The notes under the pieces were generated by a model. The model made no database searches. It had not been told where the DNA came from and saw only the letters and a list, made by a program, of their open reading frames with translations. The position numbers and the translations under genes are program-made. This document shows positions 32,097 through 42,613 of a stretch of 64,000 bases of DNA, piece after piece; position 1 is the stretch's first letter; every line of letters starts with the position of its first letter. Source of the DNA: Wolfiporia cocos (lineage: Eukaryota > Basidiomycota > Agaricomycetes > Polyporales > Phaeolaceae); the NCBI GenBank assembly GCA_029448655.1, contig JACCLO010000004.1, forward strand, positions 434,001-498,000. Direction: 5' to 3'.

Positions 32097-34315
32097 GTAA
32101 ATCTCATAGTTCCTTTCGGGTGCTGATAGAGATTTCGAGTAAAAGGCTACCGGGTGCCAGAGCTTATCCTCCGAAGAGTATTGCGATAGCACCGCACCAG
32201 TTGCGTAATTGGAAAAATCCGCTTCCACGCGGAACGGGGACTCCTGATCTGGGATCCGGAGTATTGGAGCCGATGTGAAAGCTTCTTTGAGAGTTTGGAA
32301 GGCTTCCCCTTGTTTGGGTCCCCAGTTCCATTGCATGTTTTTTTTGGACAGTTCAGTTAACGGCTTAACCACTTTGGAGAAGTCCTTAATGAACCAACGG
32401 TAGTAGTTGGCGAAGCCAACAAAGGCCTGGACGTCCTTCACCTTGGCAGGTGTAGGCCAGTCCATTACGCCGGCTACCTTCTTAGGGTCCATTTCGACTT
32501 TTCCTTTGGAAATGATCATTCCCAGGTATTCAATACTTGATTGTTCGAAGAAGCACTTTTCAGGCTTCGCGAACAAGTCATTGTCTTGCAAGATTTGTAA
32601 TACCTGTTTGACAATACGACGGTGTTCCAACAGGTCGTTTCCGAACACAAGGATGTCGTCTAGGTAGACAATGACCTTTCCTTCTCTGATAAGGTGTCAC
32701 GGTTTCTCTTATTTTTCCCTATTTTTCCCTATTTTCTCTGATTTTCTACAGCTTGTTCTACTCGCTTTCCGTATCACGTTATGTCTCACCCTTATCTCAC
32801 TCTCGTAGATAACTCTTATCTTATCTCTTGTGCACGTTAGCTCAGCGCCTAATCACGGCGCCTCGTCTTATCTGTAGACATATCTTATCTTTCCTGCACG
32901 TGACCATACAAAGAGTTCACAACATATGTTGCCACACGTCACATGGCTTTCTAGTGACTCGCGTCACCTGCCTTTGGCTCACGCTCAGTCAGCGGCCTAA
33001 CTCACGTCACATGCTGTAGCCTTATGCTCAGTCAGCGACCTTTGGAACTATCACAAGCTTCGGGTCGTACCATTACCGGTACATAACCCTACGCCCTGCG
33101 GTATCACTAGTCTTACCTACGGTGTTATGGGTCTTACCCTTCATGTATATAAGCTGGCCTCTGAGTACGTTGTAGACTCAGAATAGTTCTCCTCGACAAT
33201 CGACTAGTTGTTCTTACCAACTGCTTGACTCTTACACCTCACACTTATCAACACCGCCCCTCAACCCTTATATTCAAGTCTTAGTGAGTGTCTGTGTCAT
33301 AAGGTCACCTAAGATATCGTTCATCATGTGTTGGAACGTGCTGGGTGCATTACAAAAACTGAAGTACATGACCACAGCTTCGTAAAGGCCGTTAGGCATA
33401 ATGAATGCGGTCTTCCATTCATCTCCCTCCTTGATTCTAACGTTGTTGTAACCCCAACGCAAGTCGAGCTTCGTGAAGATCGAAGCCTGGCTAAGCTTAT
33501 CGATAAGCTCGTCTATGCATGGGAGAGGGTACCTGTTTTTAATGGTCAAGTCGTTTACCTTTTGGTAATCGACTACCATTCGGGCTCCGCCGTCCTTTTC
33601 CTTTTTAGGGACGAAGAAGACCGGGCTCGCGATTGGGGATTTCGAGTGTCGGATGTAGCCCTTCCGTAACTCTTCCTGAATCCACTGATGTAGCGAGTTT
33701 GCTTCCTGAGGAGACATCTTGTATGCCTTACTCGGGGGCGGTAGTACCGCGTCATCGGGGAAGTCAATGGCGTGGTCGTATGGTTTCCGTTCGGGCATCC
33801 TTTTGGATGCGCGTTGAGAAAATACCGTGGGACCAAACTCCTGGTATTCCTTCGGAACCAATGATTTCCATTTCTGGAGATCAGCATTTGTCAGGAATTC
33901 ATCGTCCGACTTCTCCGTTATCGACTGGATGGCGTCGATAAGGAGTTCCGTTCCTTCGTCAAGGGTGTTCACCCAAGCGACAAAGGGATTCTCAGGCTCC
34001 TCTAAGCCGAGAAAATCTATTGGAAAGTCGTTGATGATCTGATAGATGTTGCGGGGTTCAATTTCGTCTTCTTCCTCAGAAATTGAAACCCGTTTGCCAT
34101 GTTTGCATTTTTCAGTACACCAATATGTGAAGATTCCTTCCGGCCAGTTGAAATCCGGGTTGTGTTTCAGGAACCAATCATATCCGAGGATCACATCCGC
34201 ATTCTGTACATCCATGACGTACAAGAATTCGGTGGACTTGTGTTCCTCGTGCACCATATAAGCTTTTACTGCCATATTGATATTACCGGCGGTATTAGAG
34301 GTACTGTCGGTGTTA
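32097..34315 (-). pseudogene. pol: Chromovirus family 1 pol fragment (copy 1b), split by a solo LTR
   Basis: Minus-strand pol from just before the retropepsin region to mid-RNase H. The part at 33300-34315 is open (KAYMVHEEHKSTEF through YFSFCNAPSTFQHMMNDIL). The solo LTR at 32695-33299 interrupts it. The rest (VFGNDLLEHRRIV..APERNYEIY) continues at 32097-32694. It has lost the DTG protease motif end, the C-terminal half of RNase H, integrase, chromodomain and dUTPase. A small insertion adds two residues (VPKKEKDGG against VPKKDGG). It joins the plus-strand element at about 34315 with no LTR between them. Confidence 0.88.
32695..33299 (+). repeat. Solo LTR, family I (plus copy), TSD TAAGG
   Basis: This 605-bp LTR runs TGTCACGGTTTCTC..GTGAGTGTCTGTGTCA. 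TAAGG flanks it at 32690-32694 and 33300-33304. It is inverted relative to the copy at 31573-32096. Confidence 0.92.
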
Positions 34316-34405
34316 CCACTACCCTACTTTACATAAACTCTTCCTGTTCTTGGACGTATCACTGGGAAACTTCATTTCTCATGAAAGCTGCACTTTCTAG
34401 TAATC

Positions 34406-35305
34406 ATGCCCCGCGTTACCCGTCGCACCCGTGGCTCCCCCACTGCCCCTTATGTTAAGCCGGCGAAGCGGTCTCTTCTCAGCAGCATCGACACCGCCGA
34501 CATCCCTCGGGCAGAGGACGTCACATACACGCTTCCTGTAAAGGAAGAATACACCGGGAAGCTCCATCTTTGGGAGATTCCCGTCCACATGCCAAAGCAC
34601 ATCGCTGAGGCTGGGAAACCTGCTCCTCGACCTCCCAAACCAGTTCCACTTGCCAAGCGCATCTGGACAGAGGAAGAGAAGCTAGCCGCTTTCATTACCG
34701 CCATGGAGAACCTCATTGAACTCCACGAACTCAACAAGCTCAAGCTTGCCCGCGATAAGCTGAATAAGCGAATCGCCGCCAAACAAGCCGCCAAGGAAGC
34801 CAAGCAAGCAGCTTCTTCACTGGCCCTCCGCCTCTCCAGTCCGGCGGCCGGACCTCCCGTTCCGACCAACCACAAGATTCTCGACCCTTCCCTCGTCTTC
34901 GGGAAGAAGAAGCCCCTCCAAGCGTGCGAACAAGTTATTCCCATGCTAGAAGGCACTCTCACTCGTCTCACTCCTCTCGCCAACCACCCCCCTAATTACC
35001 CAGGCTTCCATATGGAAAACGACATTCGTTTTCATACTATGGTAGTAGAATTGGAGGACTTGGTGGATAACGTAAAGGATAGAGCGAGACGGGGGAGGAT
35101 CACCAATAAAGAGTGGAGAATTATGAAAAAGTACTGTAAACAGCTCGGCAACATTTCCTTTTCGGATTGGCGTACGGACTTGGCTCGTATCATAGCAGAA
35201 TGCGTAGCGCTACAAATTTCTTTTGCCTTCGGTGTAACACCACCTGACAAGGTGGCAGGGCCCTCAACTACTTCGGTAGAAGAGGATATACTCGCGATTG
35301 TATAG
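34406..35305 (+). CDS. ORF1, unknown protein upstream of gag (copy 2)
   Basis: This 299-aa protein begins MPRVTRRTRGS. The start is chosen because it is the first ATG in frame in both copies; the earlier ATG at about 34381 is out of frame here. It has a basic N-terminus, a Pro-rich middle (APRPPKPVPLAKR), a strongly helical Lys/Ala segment (KLNKRIAAKQAAKEAKQAA), and a C-terminal part with NHPPNYPGFHMENDIRFH and RIMKKYCKQLGNISF. I see no enzyme motif, zinc knuckle, signal peptide or membrane segment. Its position between leader and gag, and its conservation as an open frame in two copies, suggest it is part of the element. Confidence 0.75.
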   Translation: MPRVTRRTRGSPTAPYVKPAKRSLLSSIDTADIPRAEDVTYTLPVKEEYTGKLHLWEIPVHMPKHIAEAGKPAPRPPKPVPLAKRIWTEEEKLAAFITAMENLIELHELNKLKLARDKLNKRIAAKQAAKEAKQAASSLALRLSSPAAGPPVPTNHKILDPSLVFGKKKPLQACEQVIPMLEGTLTRLTPLANHPPNYPGFHMENDIRFHTMVVELEDLVDNVKDRARRGRITNKEWRIMKKYCKQLGNISFSDWRTDLARIIAECVALQISFAFGVTPPDKVAGPSTTSVEEDILAIV

Positions 35306-35441
35306 TAGAAATACTATCATCTTTTAACTCTGAAATAGAGTGCGAGTGTGATCTATAGCGAAAGTTGCAGCTTTCAAACCTTCTTAAGAATCTAAGACAA
35401 TGAGTAACCGGAACCTAACATTCGTCGCAAACAGATTCACA

Positions 35442-37403
35442 ATGTCTTCCACCTCCTCCAACAGCATCCCCCTCGCTCCCCGTTGCATGCGCCTCCGCTC
35501 GGAAGGTCCGGTGACCCCGGAAGCAGGGCCCTCAGGGACTCAACCCCTGGTGACCCTGGAGCATCTGAGCGAGGAAGAGGAAGAAGACGAAATCGAGGAT
35601 GTTCCCCCACAAAGGGACTCCCCATCCAACCCTATGGGAACGCGTCCGGGTACACCTATCCCCGGATACCCACCGGCTCGCTACACCCGTCCGATTGGGC
35701 CCATCACAACCCTAGGAATAGAGTTTTCGGGCCCAGAACGCCGAACCAATGACGAGGTCGAAATAGGCCTCAAATCGTACCTCCCAGAGGAGGAACAATA
35801 CAAGGTGGATGCACCCCTGCATGGGGCAATCCTCGATGCCGCCGTACAACGAAGTGCGGCGATCAGCCACGACAAGGTTGAGACCCTCGGCCGGATGGTG
35901 CACGCCCGCCTGGAGCGAATCCATGGCAGAATCGACTCCCTGGCTGAGCAATCCAGGGCAATCGAACATATAGCCCAAGACGAGCTACACGAAGCGGTCA
36001 ATACGGTCCGCAACGAGCTTGTGTCCACTTTGGTGGACCTTGGCAAAGAACTCCGACAGGATTACACCGCCAAGTTCTCCAAAATGGAGAAACAGCTCCG
36101 GGACGATTACCGGACTCGGCTCGACGACCTTGAGGTTGCATTTGCCGAGCGCATGGAGAAAGTTGAGGAAGAACTTCGGAGGAGTCGAAAGAATCCCTCC
36201 GTTCCCAACCCTCCCGGTGTCCGCACGCCCCCGGAAGAACCCGCACCGGCCCACACAACTGGGGTCGCTGCCGCCGCTCCACCTGCAGCCGCTGCTGCAG
36301 CAGCCGTCGCCCCGCAGATTCCAGGTCTGCCTCAAAACCTGAAAATTCCCCCTCCCCCCGAATTCTCTGGGTCATCTGGAAAGGTGACTGCGCAGGAATG
36401 GGTGGAGAAGATGGGCCTGTACTTCGGTACGCTCAGGGTCTACGATGACCATGACCGTATCACCACGGCCCTCTTCCGCGTCACAGGGGACGCATACAAA
36501 TTTTTCTCGCCTCTCATCAAGAAGGCAGGAAACGGTGAACCTCTCGGCACATGGGAGGACTTCACCAAGTCAGTAATGGTGCAATATGGAAAGATGACGG
36601 ATAAGGAGATCGCGAAAAAGGAAATTCGCGGCTACTATGGCACGAAGGGCAAGGAACTGGCAGAATCAAACTATTTCAATTACTGCGAACGGTTCCACAC
36701 CCTTGGCCGACTCTCCGAAACTGCCAACGAGACCCTGGTGTGGGAGTTCACCGAAACACTCCCTGAAAAGGTCAAGGACACCTTAAACGTCCTCGGCAAG
36801 ACCCCGTTCTTCAAGGCCCCCACCGACATCGAGCCTCTGATAGATTTCGCCCTCGAAATGTATCAGACATCTTACCCTGACAAGATCAAGGGCTCGATCT
36901 TCGAGAAGGCCGGCAAGAAGGACTCGGCACCTGCCGAAAAGAAGGAGACGTCCTCCGCTTCTGCGAAGAAGTCGGAGAAAAAGAAGGATAAGGGAAAGGC
37001 GCCCGCCAAAGCCCCCGCCGACACCGCCAACGCCGTCTGTACCTACTGCAAGCAGACGGGACACTATTTCAACAAGTGTCCTAAGCTTGCCGCGGACAAG
37101 GCTGCGGGAACGTTCGTGCCTGCCGCTCAGCGGGCCGAACAACAAAGGGCGAAGGATGCAGATGCCGCATCTGGCAAGGCCCCGGCTGCTCCTTCGGGTA
37201 GTGGAAAGGGACAGGCTTCTGGCAAGAAGCCGTACTCGGCGCCCCCCGCGGATGGCAAGACGTATTGTGCCCGAACGATCTGGGAAGAAGTAACGGCTGA
37301 CTCAACATCAGCAGGACCCTCGGCCCCCGCCACCACTGCCGCCAATGTCGGGACCATATCGGTTCCCCTCGCCCCAACCACACATCTCGAAGACGTTCTG
37401 TGA
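35442..37403 (+). CDS. gag: Gag (copy 2)
   Basis: 653 codons from MSSTSS. An in-frame ATG at 35400 would add 14 residues, but the complete copy is out of frame there, so 35442 is preferred. The N-terminal part is acidic and Pro-rich, followed by a predicted coiled coil (KELRQDYTAKFSKMEKQLRD). Next comes the retrotransposon Gag/capsid core (IPPPPEFSGSSGKVTAQEW .. WEFTETLPEKVKDTL), then a Lys/Ala-rich linker and a CCHC zinc knuckle (CTYCKQTGHYFNKC). It ends at UGA 37401-37403, followed by a short hairpin. It should form the particle shell and package RNA. Confidence 0.88.
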   Translation: MSSTSSNSIPLAPRCMRLRSEGPVTPEAGPSGTQPLVTLEHLSEEEEEDEIEDVPPQRDSPSNPMGTRPGTPIPGYPPARYTRPIGPITTLGIEFSGPERRTNDEVEIGLKSYLPEEEQYKVDAPLHGAILDAAVQRSAAISHDKVETLGRMVHARLERIHGRIDSLAEQSRAIEHIAQDELHEAVNTVRNELVSTLVDLGKELRQDYTAKFSKMEKQLRDDYRTRLDDLEVAFAERMEKVEEELRRSRKNPSVPNPPGVRTPPEEPAPAHTTGVAAAAPPAAAAAAAVAPQIPGLPQNLKIPPPPEFSGSSGKVTAQEWVEKMGLYFGTLRVYDDHDRITTALFRVTGDAYKFFSPLIKKAGNGEPLGTWEDFTKSVMVQYGKMTDKEIAKKEIRGYYGTKGKELAESNYFNYCERFHTLGRLSETANETLVWEFTETLPEKVKDTLNVLGKTPFFKAPTDIEPLIDFALEMYQTSYPDKIKGSIFEKAGKKDSAPAEKKETSSASAKKSEKKKDKGKAPAKAPADTANAVCTYCKQTGHYFNKCPKLAADKAAGTFVPAAQRAEQQRAKDADAASGKAPAAPSGSGKGQASGKKPYSAPPADGKTYCARTIWEEVTADSTSAGPSAPATTAANVGTISVPLAPTTHLEDVL

Positions 37404-40400
37404 AGAACACACCAGCCCCGCAGCGGCTGGGAGTGTACAGCGCCCCGAAGAAGCGCACCTCTACGAAGAGGCTTCACAGAGACCCCTTATTATGTGGGAA
37501 GACAAGGCGGTCGTACGTCACCCGGTATCCCATCTCGGTATATTCGGTAACTCGGCAACGGACTTTGCCCGGAGGACTCGGACACTAGCTACATGTGCCC
37601 CTCCTGTACAATACTTTCATCCTGACCCCACCACGCTGAAGTTTTTTACTTTGTATAATGTACACGGAAATGATTCTCGAGACGACAATAAATCATTTTC
37701 CATCAAAGTAGAATTGTGGGTATATGGAAAGAAAGTTAACGCCATGGCATTAATCGACACCGGTGCATCAATAAGCGTCATCGATAAGAAACTCGTCCAT
37801 GAGGAGAAATTAGTCACTCAAAAACTACCTTCACCTCTCGAGATTCGTAACGCCGACGGTACCTCTAATACCGCCGGTAATATCAATATGGCAGTAAAAG
37901 CTTATATGGTGCACGAGGAACACAAGTCCACCGAATTCTTGTACGTAATGGACGTACAGAATGCGGATGTGATCCTCGGATATGACTGGTTCCTGAAACA
38001 CAACCCGGACTTCAATTGGCCGGAAGGAACCTTCACATATCGGTGTACGGAAAAATGCAAACATGGCAAACGGGTTTCGATTTCTGAGGAAGAAGACGAA
38101 ATCGAACCCCGCAACATCTATCAGATCATCAACGACTTTCCAATAGATTTTCTCGGCTTAGAGGAGCCTGAGAATCCCTTTGTCGCTTGGGTGAACACCC
38201 TTGACGAAGGAACGGAACTCCTTATCGACGCCATTCAGTCGATAACGGAGAAGTCGGATGATGAATTCCTGACAGATGCGGATCTCCAGAAATGGAAATC
38301 CTTGATTCCGGAGGAATACCAGGAGTTTGGTCCCACGGTATTTTCTCAACGCGCATCCGAAAGGATGCCCGAACGGAAACCATACGACCACGCCATCGAC
38401 TTCCCCGATGACGCGGTACTACCGCCCCCGAGCAAGGCATACAAGATGTCTCCTCAGGAGGCGAACTCGCTAGATCAGTGGATCCAGGAAGAATTACGGA
38501 AGGGCTACATCCGACACTCGAAATCCCCGATCGCGAGCCCGGTCTTCTTCGTCCCTAAAAAAGACGGCGGAGCCCGAATGGTAGTCGATTACCGGAAAGT
38601 AAACGACTTGACCATTAAAAATAGGTACCCTCTCCCACGCATAGACGAGCTTATCGATAAGCTTAGCCAGGCTTCGATATTTACAAAGCTCGACTTGCGT
38701 TGGGGTTACAACAACGTAAGAATCAAGGAGGGAGATGAATGGAAGACCGCATTCATTACGCCTAACGGCCTTTACGAAGCTGTAGTCATGTACTTCGGTT
38801 TTTGTAATGCACCCAGCACGTTCCAACACATGGTGAACGATATCCTAGGTGACCTTATCAGAGAAGGAAAGGTCATTGTCTACCTAGACGACATCCTTGT
38901 GTTCGGAAACGACCTGTTGGAACACCGTCGCATCGTCAAGCAAGTATTACAAATCTTGCAGGACAACGACTTGTTCGCGAAGCCTGAAAAGTGCTTTTTC
39001 GAACAAAGCAGTATTGAATACCTGGGAATGATTATTTCCAAAGGGAAAGTCGAAATGGACCCTAAGAAGGTAGCCGGCGTTATGGACTGGCCTACACCTG
39101 CCAAGGTGAAGGACGTCCAGGCCTTTGTTGGCTTCGCCAACTACTACCGTCGGTTCATTAAGGACTTCTCCAAAGTGGTTAAGCCGTTAACCGAACTGTC
39201 CAAGAAAAACACGCAGTGGAACTGGGGACCCGAACAAGCGGAAGCCTTCCAAACTCTCAAGGAAGCTTTCACATCGGCTCCAATACTCCGGATCCCAGAT
39301 CAGGAGTCCCCGTTCTGCGTGGAAGCGGATTCCTCCGATTACGCAACTGGTGCGGTGCTATCACAATACTCTTCGGAGGATAAGCTCTGGCACCCGGTAG
39401 CCTTTTACTCGAAATCTCTATCAGCACCCGAAAGGAACTATGAGATTTACGATAAGGAGTTGCTCGCAATCATCCGTGCTCTAGAGGAATGGAGACATTA
39501 CCTCGAAGGACATCCACACAAATTTGAAGTATGGTCGGATCATCTCAATCTGACATATTTCAAATCGGCACAACGGCTAACCCGGAGACAGGCACGTTGG
39601 AGTCTTTACCTGACAAGGTTCAACTTCACCATGTGCCACAAACCAGGTAAAACAATGCTCACGGCTGACCCTCTGTCATGGAGGCCAGACCATGAAGAGG
39701 GGGTGGAACTCGATAATCGCGATCAAATTTTGCTGAAACCGGAATACTTTACGGTTAGGGCGCTAGAAGCGTCACAGCAGGAGATACAATCAGGAGATGA
39801 GGACCTTCTCAGACAAATCCGACAAGCCCTCATGGACGATCAGATTACCAAAGATTACCAGGAACTACTGAAGAGCGGTCCCAAGGAATTCGGTAAAGAT
39901 CTCCAGGAATGGAACATGGAGGCCGGATTACTCCTCAGAAAAGTGTACGTTCCAAAAGAGCCTAAGGAATTGCGCACGAAGATTCTGGAGTTACATCATG
40001 ACCATGTGACTGCCGGACACTTCGGACGATGGAAGACCTATGAACTTCTATCACGTAATTACTGGTGGCCTGGAATGACCACGATGGTAAAGCAATACGT
40101 GGAAGGTTGTGACACATGCCAACGCATGAAGAACCACAACCTGACCCCGTATGGACCCCTGCAACCGCTCCCAGTACCGGAAGCGCCATGGGACACAGTC
40201 ACAATTGACCTTATCGTCCACCTACCGCCCAGCGGCGAATTCAAACAATTCAATGCTATTATGGTAATAGTGGACTGGCTTACCAAGCGAGCACATTTCA
40301 TTCCCACGTCAGACGGAATAACGGCAAAAGAATTAGCGAACCTCCTGTACCTTCGGATTTACCCGAACCACGGACTTCCGAAACAAATCATTTCGGATAG

Positions 40401-41874
40401 AGGCCCGCAATTCACAGCCGCCTTATTCAAGGGATGGTGTGAGCAATTGGGAATCCAACGGTCAATGACAACCGCCTATCACCCGCAAGCGGATGGCCAG
40501 ACGGAGAGAGTTAACCAGATCCTGGAACAACATCTTAGATGTTACATCGATGTTATTCAGAAGGATAATTGGTCATGGTTTCTCCCTACGGCTGAATTCG
40601 CGTACAACAACGCGGCTAGTGAGACAACAAAGAATAGCCCATTCTTTGTCGAACTAGGAAGGCACCCTAATGCAGGACCTACGAATTTACGTCCAACACC
40701 ATACACGGACCTAAATGTCATTGCTTACGAAAGATGGTCAGCACAAGAACAAGCTAAGGCAGCAATGAAATTGGCTGCTGAACGCTGGTCTTGGTACTAC
40801 GATCAACACAAGCGCTCGGTACCATTTAAAGTCGGCGACAAAGTACTCGTTGATGCCCGTAGCTGGCAAGACTCCGAAAGAAGTCTTAGTCCACGCTATT
40901 TGGGACCATTTAAGATAATTGAACAATTATCGCCGGTCACCTTTAGGGTATATATGGACGAGCAATACAGGGCCTATCACCCAGTATTTCACGCTTCCAA
41001 GTTGGTCATGTACAAGGACCCGGTGCATCAGAAAAAACCAGCGCCTCAACCAGAAATGGTCGATGGCGAGGAATTATGGGAAGTTGAGAAGATCTTAGAT
41101 CATCGTCTCCGCGCAGGAAGAGTTGAATACAGAATCCGATGGAAAGGATTTGGTATCAATGACGACTCCTGGGTACGCGAAGCCGATCTCGACACGGCAT
41201 ATGACATTCTGCAAGAATACAAGGCTTCACACCCCATTCCAATGCAGGATGTCCCCCTCAGGCGATCAGCTAGAAGGAAAGAAGCAGTTCACGTCTTCGA
41301 CCCTGACAGCGACGACTGGGAAGCCGACGAATGCACGTGGCCAGACGACTGGCCGCAGTATCGCAAAGAATTTGCAAAGGATCCTAAGCAGCGCATGGTT
41401 AGACACCCCGACGGGGGATGGATGTCCGCGGACATTAACCAAAACGCGGACTTGAGAATCGTAGTCGGTGAAGGCGGCCGAATGCCGGAAAAGGGAACCA
41501 ATGACTCGGTTGGGTTTGACCTGTACACTGCAACAGGCGACGTTCTGCCAGCTCACGGGCAGACAGAATACAATACCAAACTGAAAATCCAGGTACCTTT
41601 CGGCACTTACGGACGTATCGCCCCTCGCTCTAGTCTTGCCCGCAAAAGCATAGACGTAATGGGTGGCGTTATCGACCACGATTATCAAGGCGAAGTAATC
41701 ATTATCTTACGGAATCACTCCGACATATCGATCGATTTTCGGGCCGGTGATAAGATTGCTCAGCTCATCTGCGAAGTTGCTAAGGACCCACACATTACGC
41801 TACACGGAAAATCTTACTTTGAAAAGATTAAATCCGAGCGCGGTACTGGTGGATTCGGCTCCACAGGAAAGTAA
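37345..41874 (+). CDS. pol: Pol polyprotein (copy 2), +1 frame relative to gag
   Basis: About 1,509 codons are open, overlapping the end of gag by 59 bp. The first ATG is not necessarily used, since pol of this type is usually made by recoding. Same domain order as the complete copy: retropepsin DTGA, RT YLDD, RNase H, integrase HHCC and DDE, chromodomain, dUTPase. Compared with the complete copy there are three Arg losses by CGN to TGN (Cys at 39315-39317, Trp at 39679-39681, Trp at 40276-40278) and a two-codon deletion near 39938. The catalytic residues seen are intact. The Trp at 40276 lies in the integrase core (VDWLTK against VDRLTK) and may impair it. Confidence 0.88.
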   Translation: MSGPYRFPSPQPHISKTFCEEHTSPAAAGSVQRPEEAHLYEEASQRPLIMWEDKAVVRHPVSHLGIFGNSATDFARRTRTLATCAPPVQYFHPDPTTLKFFTLYNVHGNDSRDDNKSFSIKVELWVYGKKVNAMALIDTGASISVIDKKLVHEEKLVTQKLPSPLEIRNADGTSNTAGNINMAVKAYMVHEEHKSTEFLYVMDVQNADVILGYDWFLKHNPDFNWPEGTFTYRCTEKCKHGKRVSISEEEDEIEPRNIYQIINDFPIDFLGLEEPENPFVAWVNTLDEGTELLIDAIQSITEKSDDEFLTDADLQKWKSLIPEEYQEFGPTVFSQRASERMPERKPYDHAIDFPDDAVLPPPSKAYKMSPQEANSLDQWIQEELRKGYIRHSKSPIASPVFFVPKKDGGARMVVDYRKVNDLTIKNRYPLPRIDELIDKLSQASIFTKLDLRWGYNNVRIKEGDEWKTAFITPNGLYEAVVMYFGFCNAPSTFQHMVNDILGDLIREGKVIVYLDDILVFGNDLLEHRRIVKQVLQILQDNDLFAKPEKCFFEQSSIEYLGMIISKGKVEMDPKKVAGVMDWPTPAKVKDVQAFVGFANYYRRFIKDFSKVVKPLTELSKKNTQWNWGPEQAEAFQTLKEAFTSAPILRIPDQESPFCVEADSSDYATGAVLSQYSSEDKLWHPVAFYSKSLSAPERNYEIYDKELLAIIRALEEWRHYLEGHPHKFEVWSDHLNLTYFKSAQRLTRRQARWSLYLTRFNFTMCHKPGKTMLTADPLSWRPDHEEGVELDNRDQILLKPEYFTVRALEASQQEIQSGDEDLLRQIRQALMDDQITKDYQELLKSGPKEFGKDLQEWNMEAGLLLRKVYVPKEPKELRTKILELHHDHVTAGHFGRWKTYELLSRNYWWPGMTTMVKQYVEGCDTCQRMKNHNLTPYGPLQPLPVPEAPWDTVTIDLIVHLPPSGEFKQFNAIMVIVDWLTKRAHFIPTSDGITAKELANLLYLRIYPNHGLPKQIISDRGPQFTAALFKGWCEQLGIQRSMTTAYHPQADGQTERVNQILEQHLRCYIDVIQKDNWSWFLPTAEFAYNNAASETTKNSPFFVELGRHPNAGPTNLRPTPYTDLNVIAYERWSAQEQAKAAMKLAAERWSWYYDQHKRSVPFKVGDKVLVDARSWQDSERSLSPRYLGPFKIIEQLSPVTFRVYMDEQYRAYHPVFHASKLVMYKDPVHQKKPAPQPEMVDGEELWEVEKILDHRLRAGRVEYRIRWKGFGINDDSWVREADLDTAYDILQEYKASHPIPMQDVPLRRSARRKEAVHVFDPDSDDWEADECTWPDDWPQYRKEFAKDPKQRMVRHPDGGWMSADINQNADLRIVVGEGGRMPEKGTNDSVGFDLYTATGDVLPAHGQTEYNTKLKIQVPFGTYGRIAPRSSLARKSIDVMGGVIDHDYQGEVIIILRNHSDISIDFRAGDKIAQLICEVAKDPHITLHGKSYFEKIKSERGTGGFGSTGK
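37401..37430 (+). promoter_or_regulatory. Candidate gag-pol +1 recoding site (copy 2)
   Basis: The gag stop CUG UGA A is followed 8 nt later by CCAGCC-CCGCAGC-GGCTGG, a 6-bp stem with a 7-nt loop (37412-37430). Skipping one base at the stop enters the pol frame. Confidence 0.5.
39693..39704 (+). promoter_or_regulatory. Internal polypurine tract in pol (copy 2)
   Basis: TGAAGAGGGGGT matches the 3' polypurine tract core at 41900-41911. It lies between RNase H and integrase. Confidence 0.55.
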
Positions 41875-41913
41875 TCGTTCCATTAGGGACAATGAAACCT
41901 GAAGAGGGGGTAA

Positions 41914-42613
41914 TGTCACAGATTTGGGACATGCCACTATTTTTCCCGTATTTTTACCTATTTATCTGGTATTTCTACAACCTTGTAGACATTTACGCTG
42001 CTAAGCGCCCGTCTACAACGTACACGCAACCAAACAACACGTACACAACGCGGTATACGTCCACCTGTCACAACAACACGTACATAACACGTTCGTACGT
42101 GTCAATGACTCAGCGGACTAACCGCCGGTGTCACGCGTCTTACTCATATCCCGATACCGGGCTATGTCAGTACAATTGGATAAGCGGCCCGCTCGTTATC
42201 ACATGCCAACAACCTCACGATTACTCATATCCCGATACCGGAATATAAGAATCACGTGCATGGCTTACTAACGTAGCTACAGCCACTTCCACAACATGGA
42301 CCTACGGTCCAAACAAACGATCTTACTGGTGCGGTCATTACCGGCGCACATGGTCTATTGTAGTTTACGACTTAACCATATTAGTTATGTCTGCGCACAG
42401 ACCACCTTCATGTTTGGCTCCCTTACCGGTAACCAAACAAAGCATGTATATAAGTAGGGCTATCACTGCGGATAAGCCTTAGATTTGTTCTCTGCATTCG
42501 CACAGTTACATACCATCTCTGCTTGCGCCCACTAGTCCCCTCACCAACCTCTAGCAACTCCTTCAAGTCGCCTATAAGGTTATAGAGTGAGTCCCACAGT
42601 CTAGTCTGTGTCA
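41914..42613 (+). repeat. 3' LTR of chromovirus copy 2 (LTR A)
   Basis: A 700-bp LTR, TGTCACAGATTTGGG..CTAGTCTGTGTCA. The polypurine tract GAAGAGGGGG is at 41901-41910, followed by TAA. Confidence 0.93.

Larger units (their letters stand above)
34316..42613 (+). mobile_element. Chromovirus family 1, copy 2, 5'-truncated
   Basis: A plus-strand element with about 90 bp of leader, ORF1, gag, pol and a 3' LTR (41914-42613). The 5' LTR and about 950 bp of leader seen in the complete copy are absent. The 3' flank CTATG is also the continuation of the LTR A piece that follows, so this copy probably inserted into another LTR A. It differs from the complete copy by several C-to-T changes at CpG and a 6-bp deletion. 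Confidence 0.92.
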
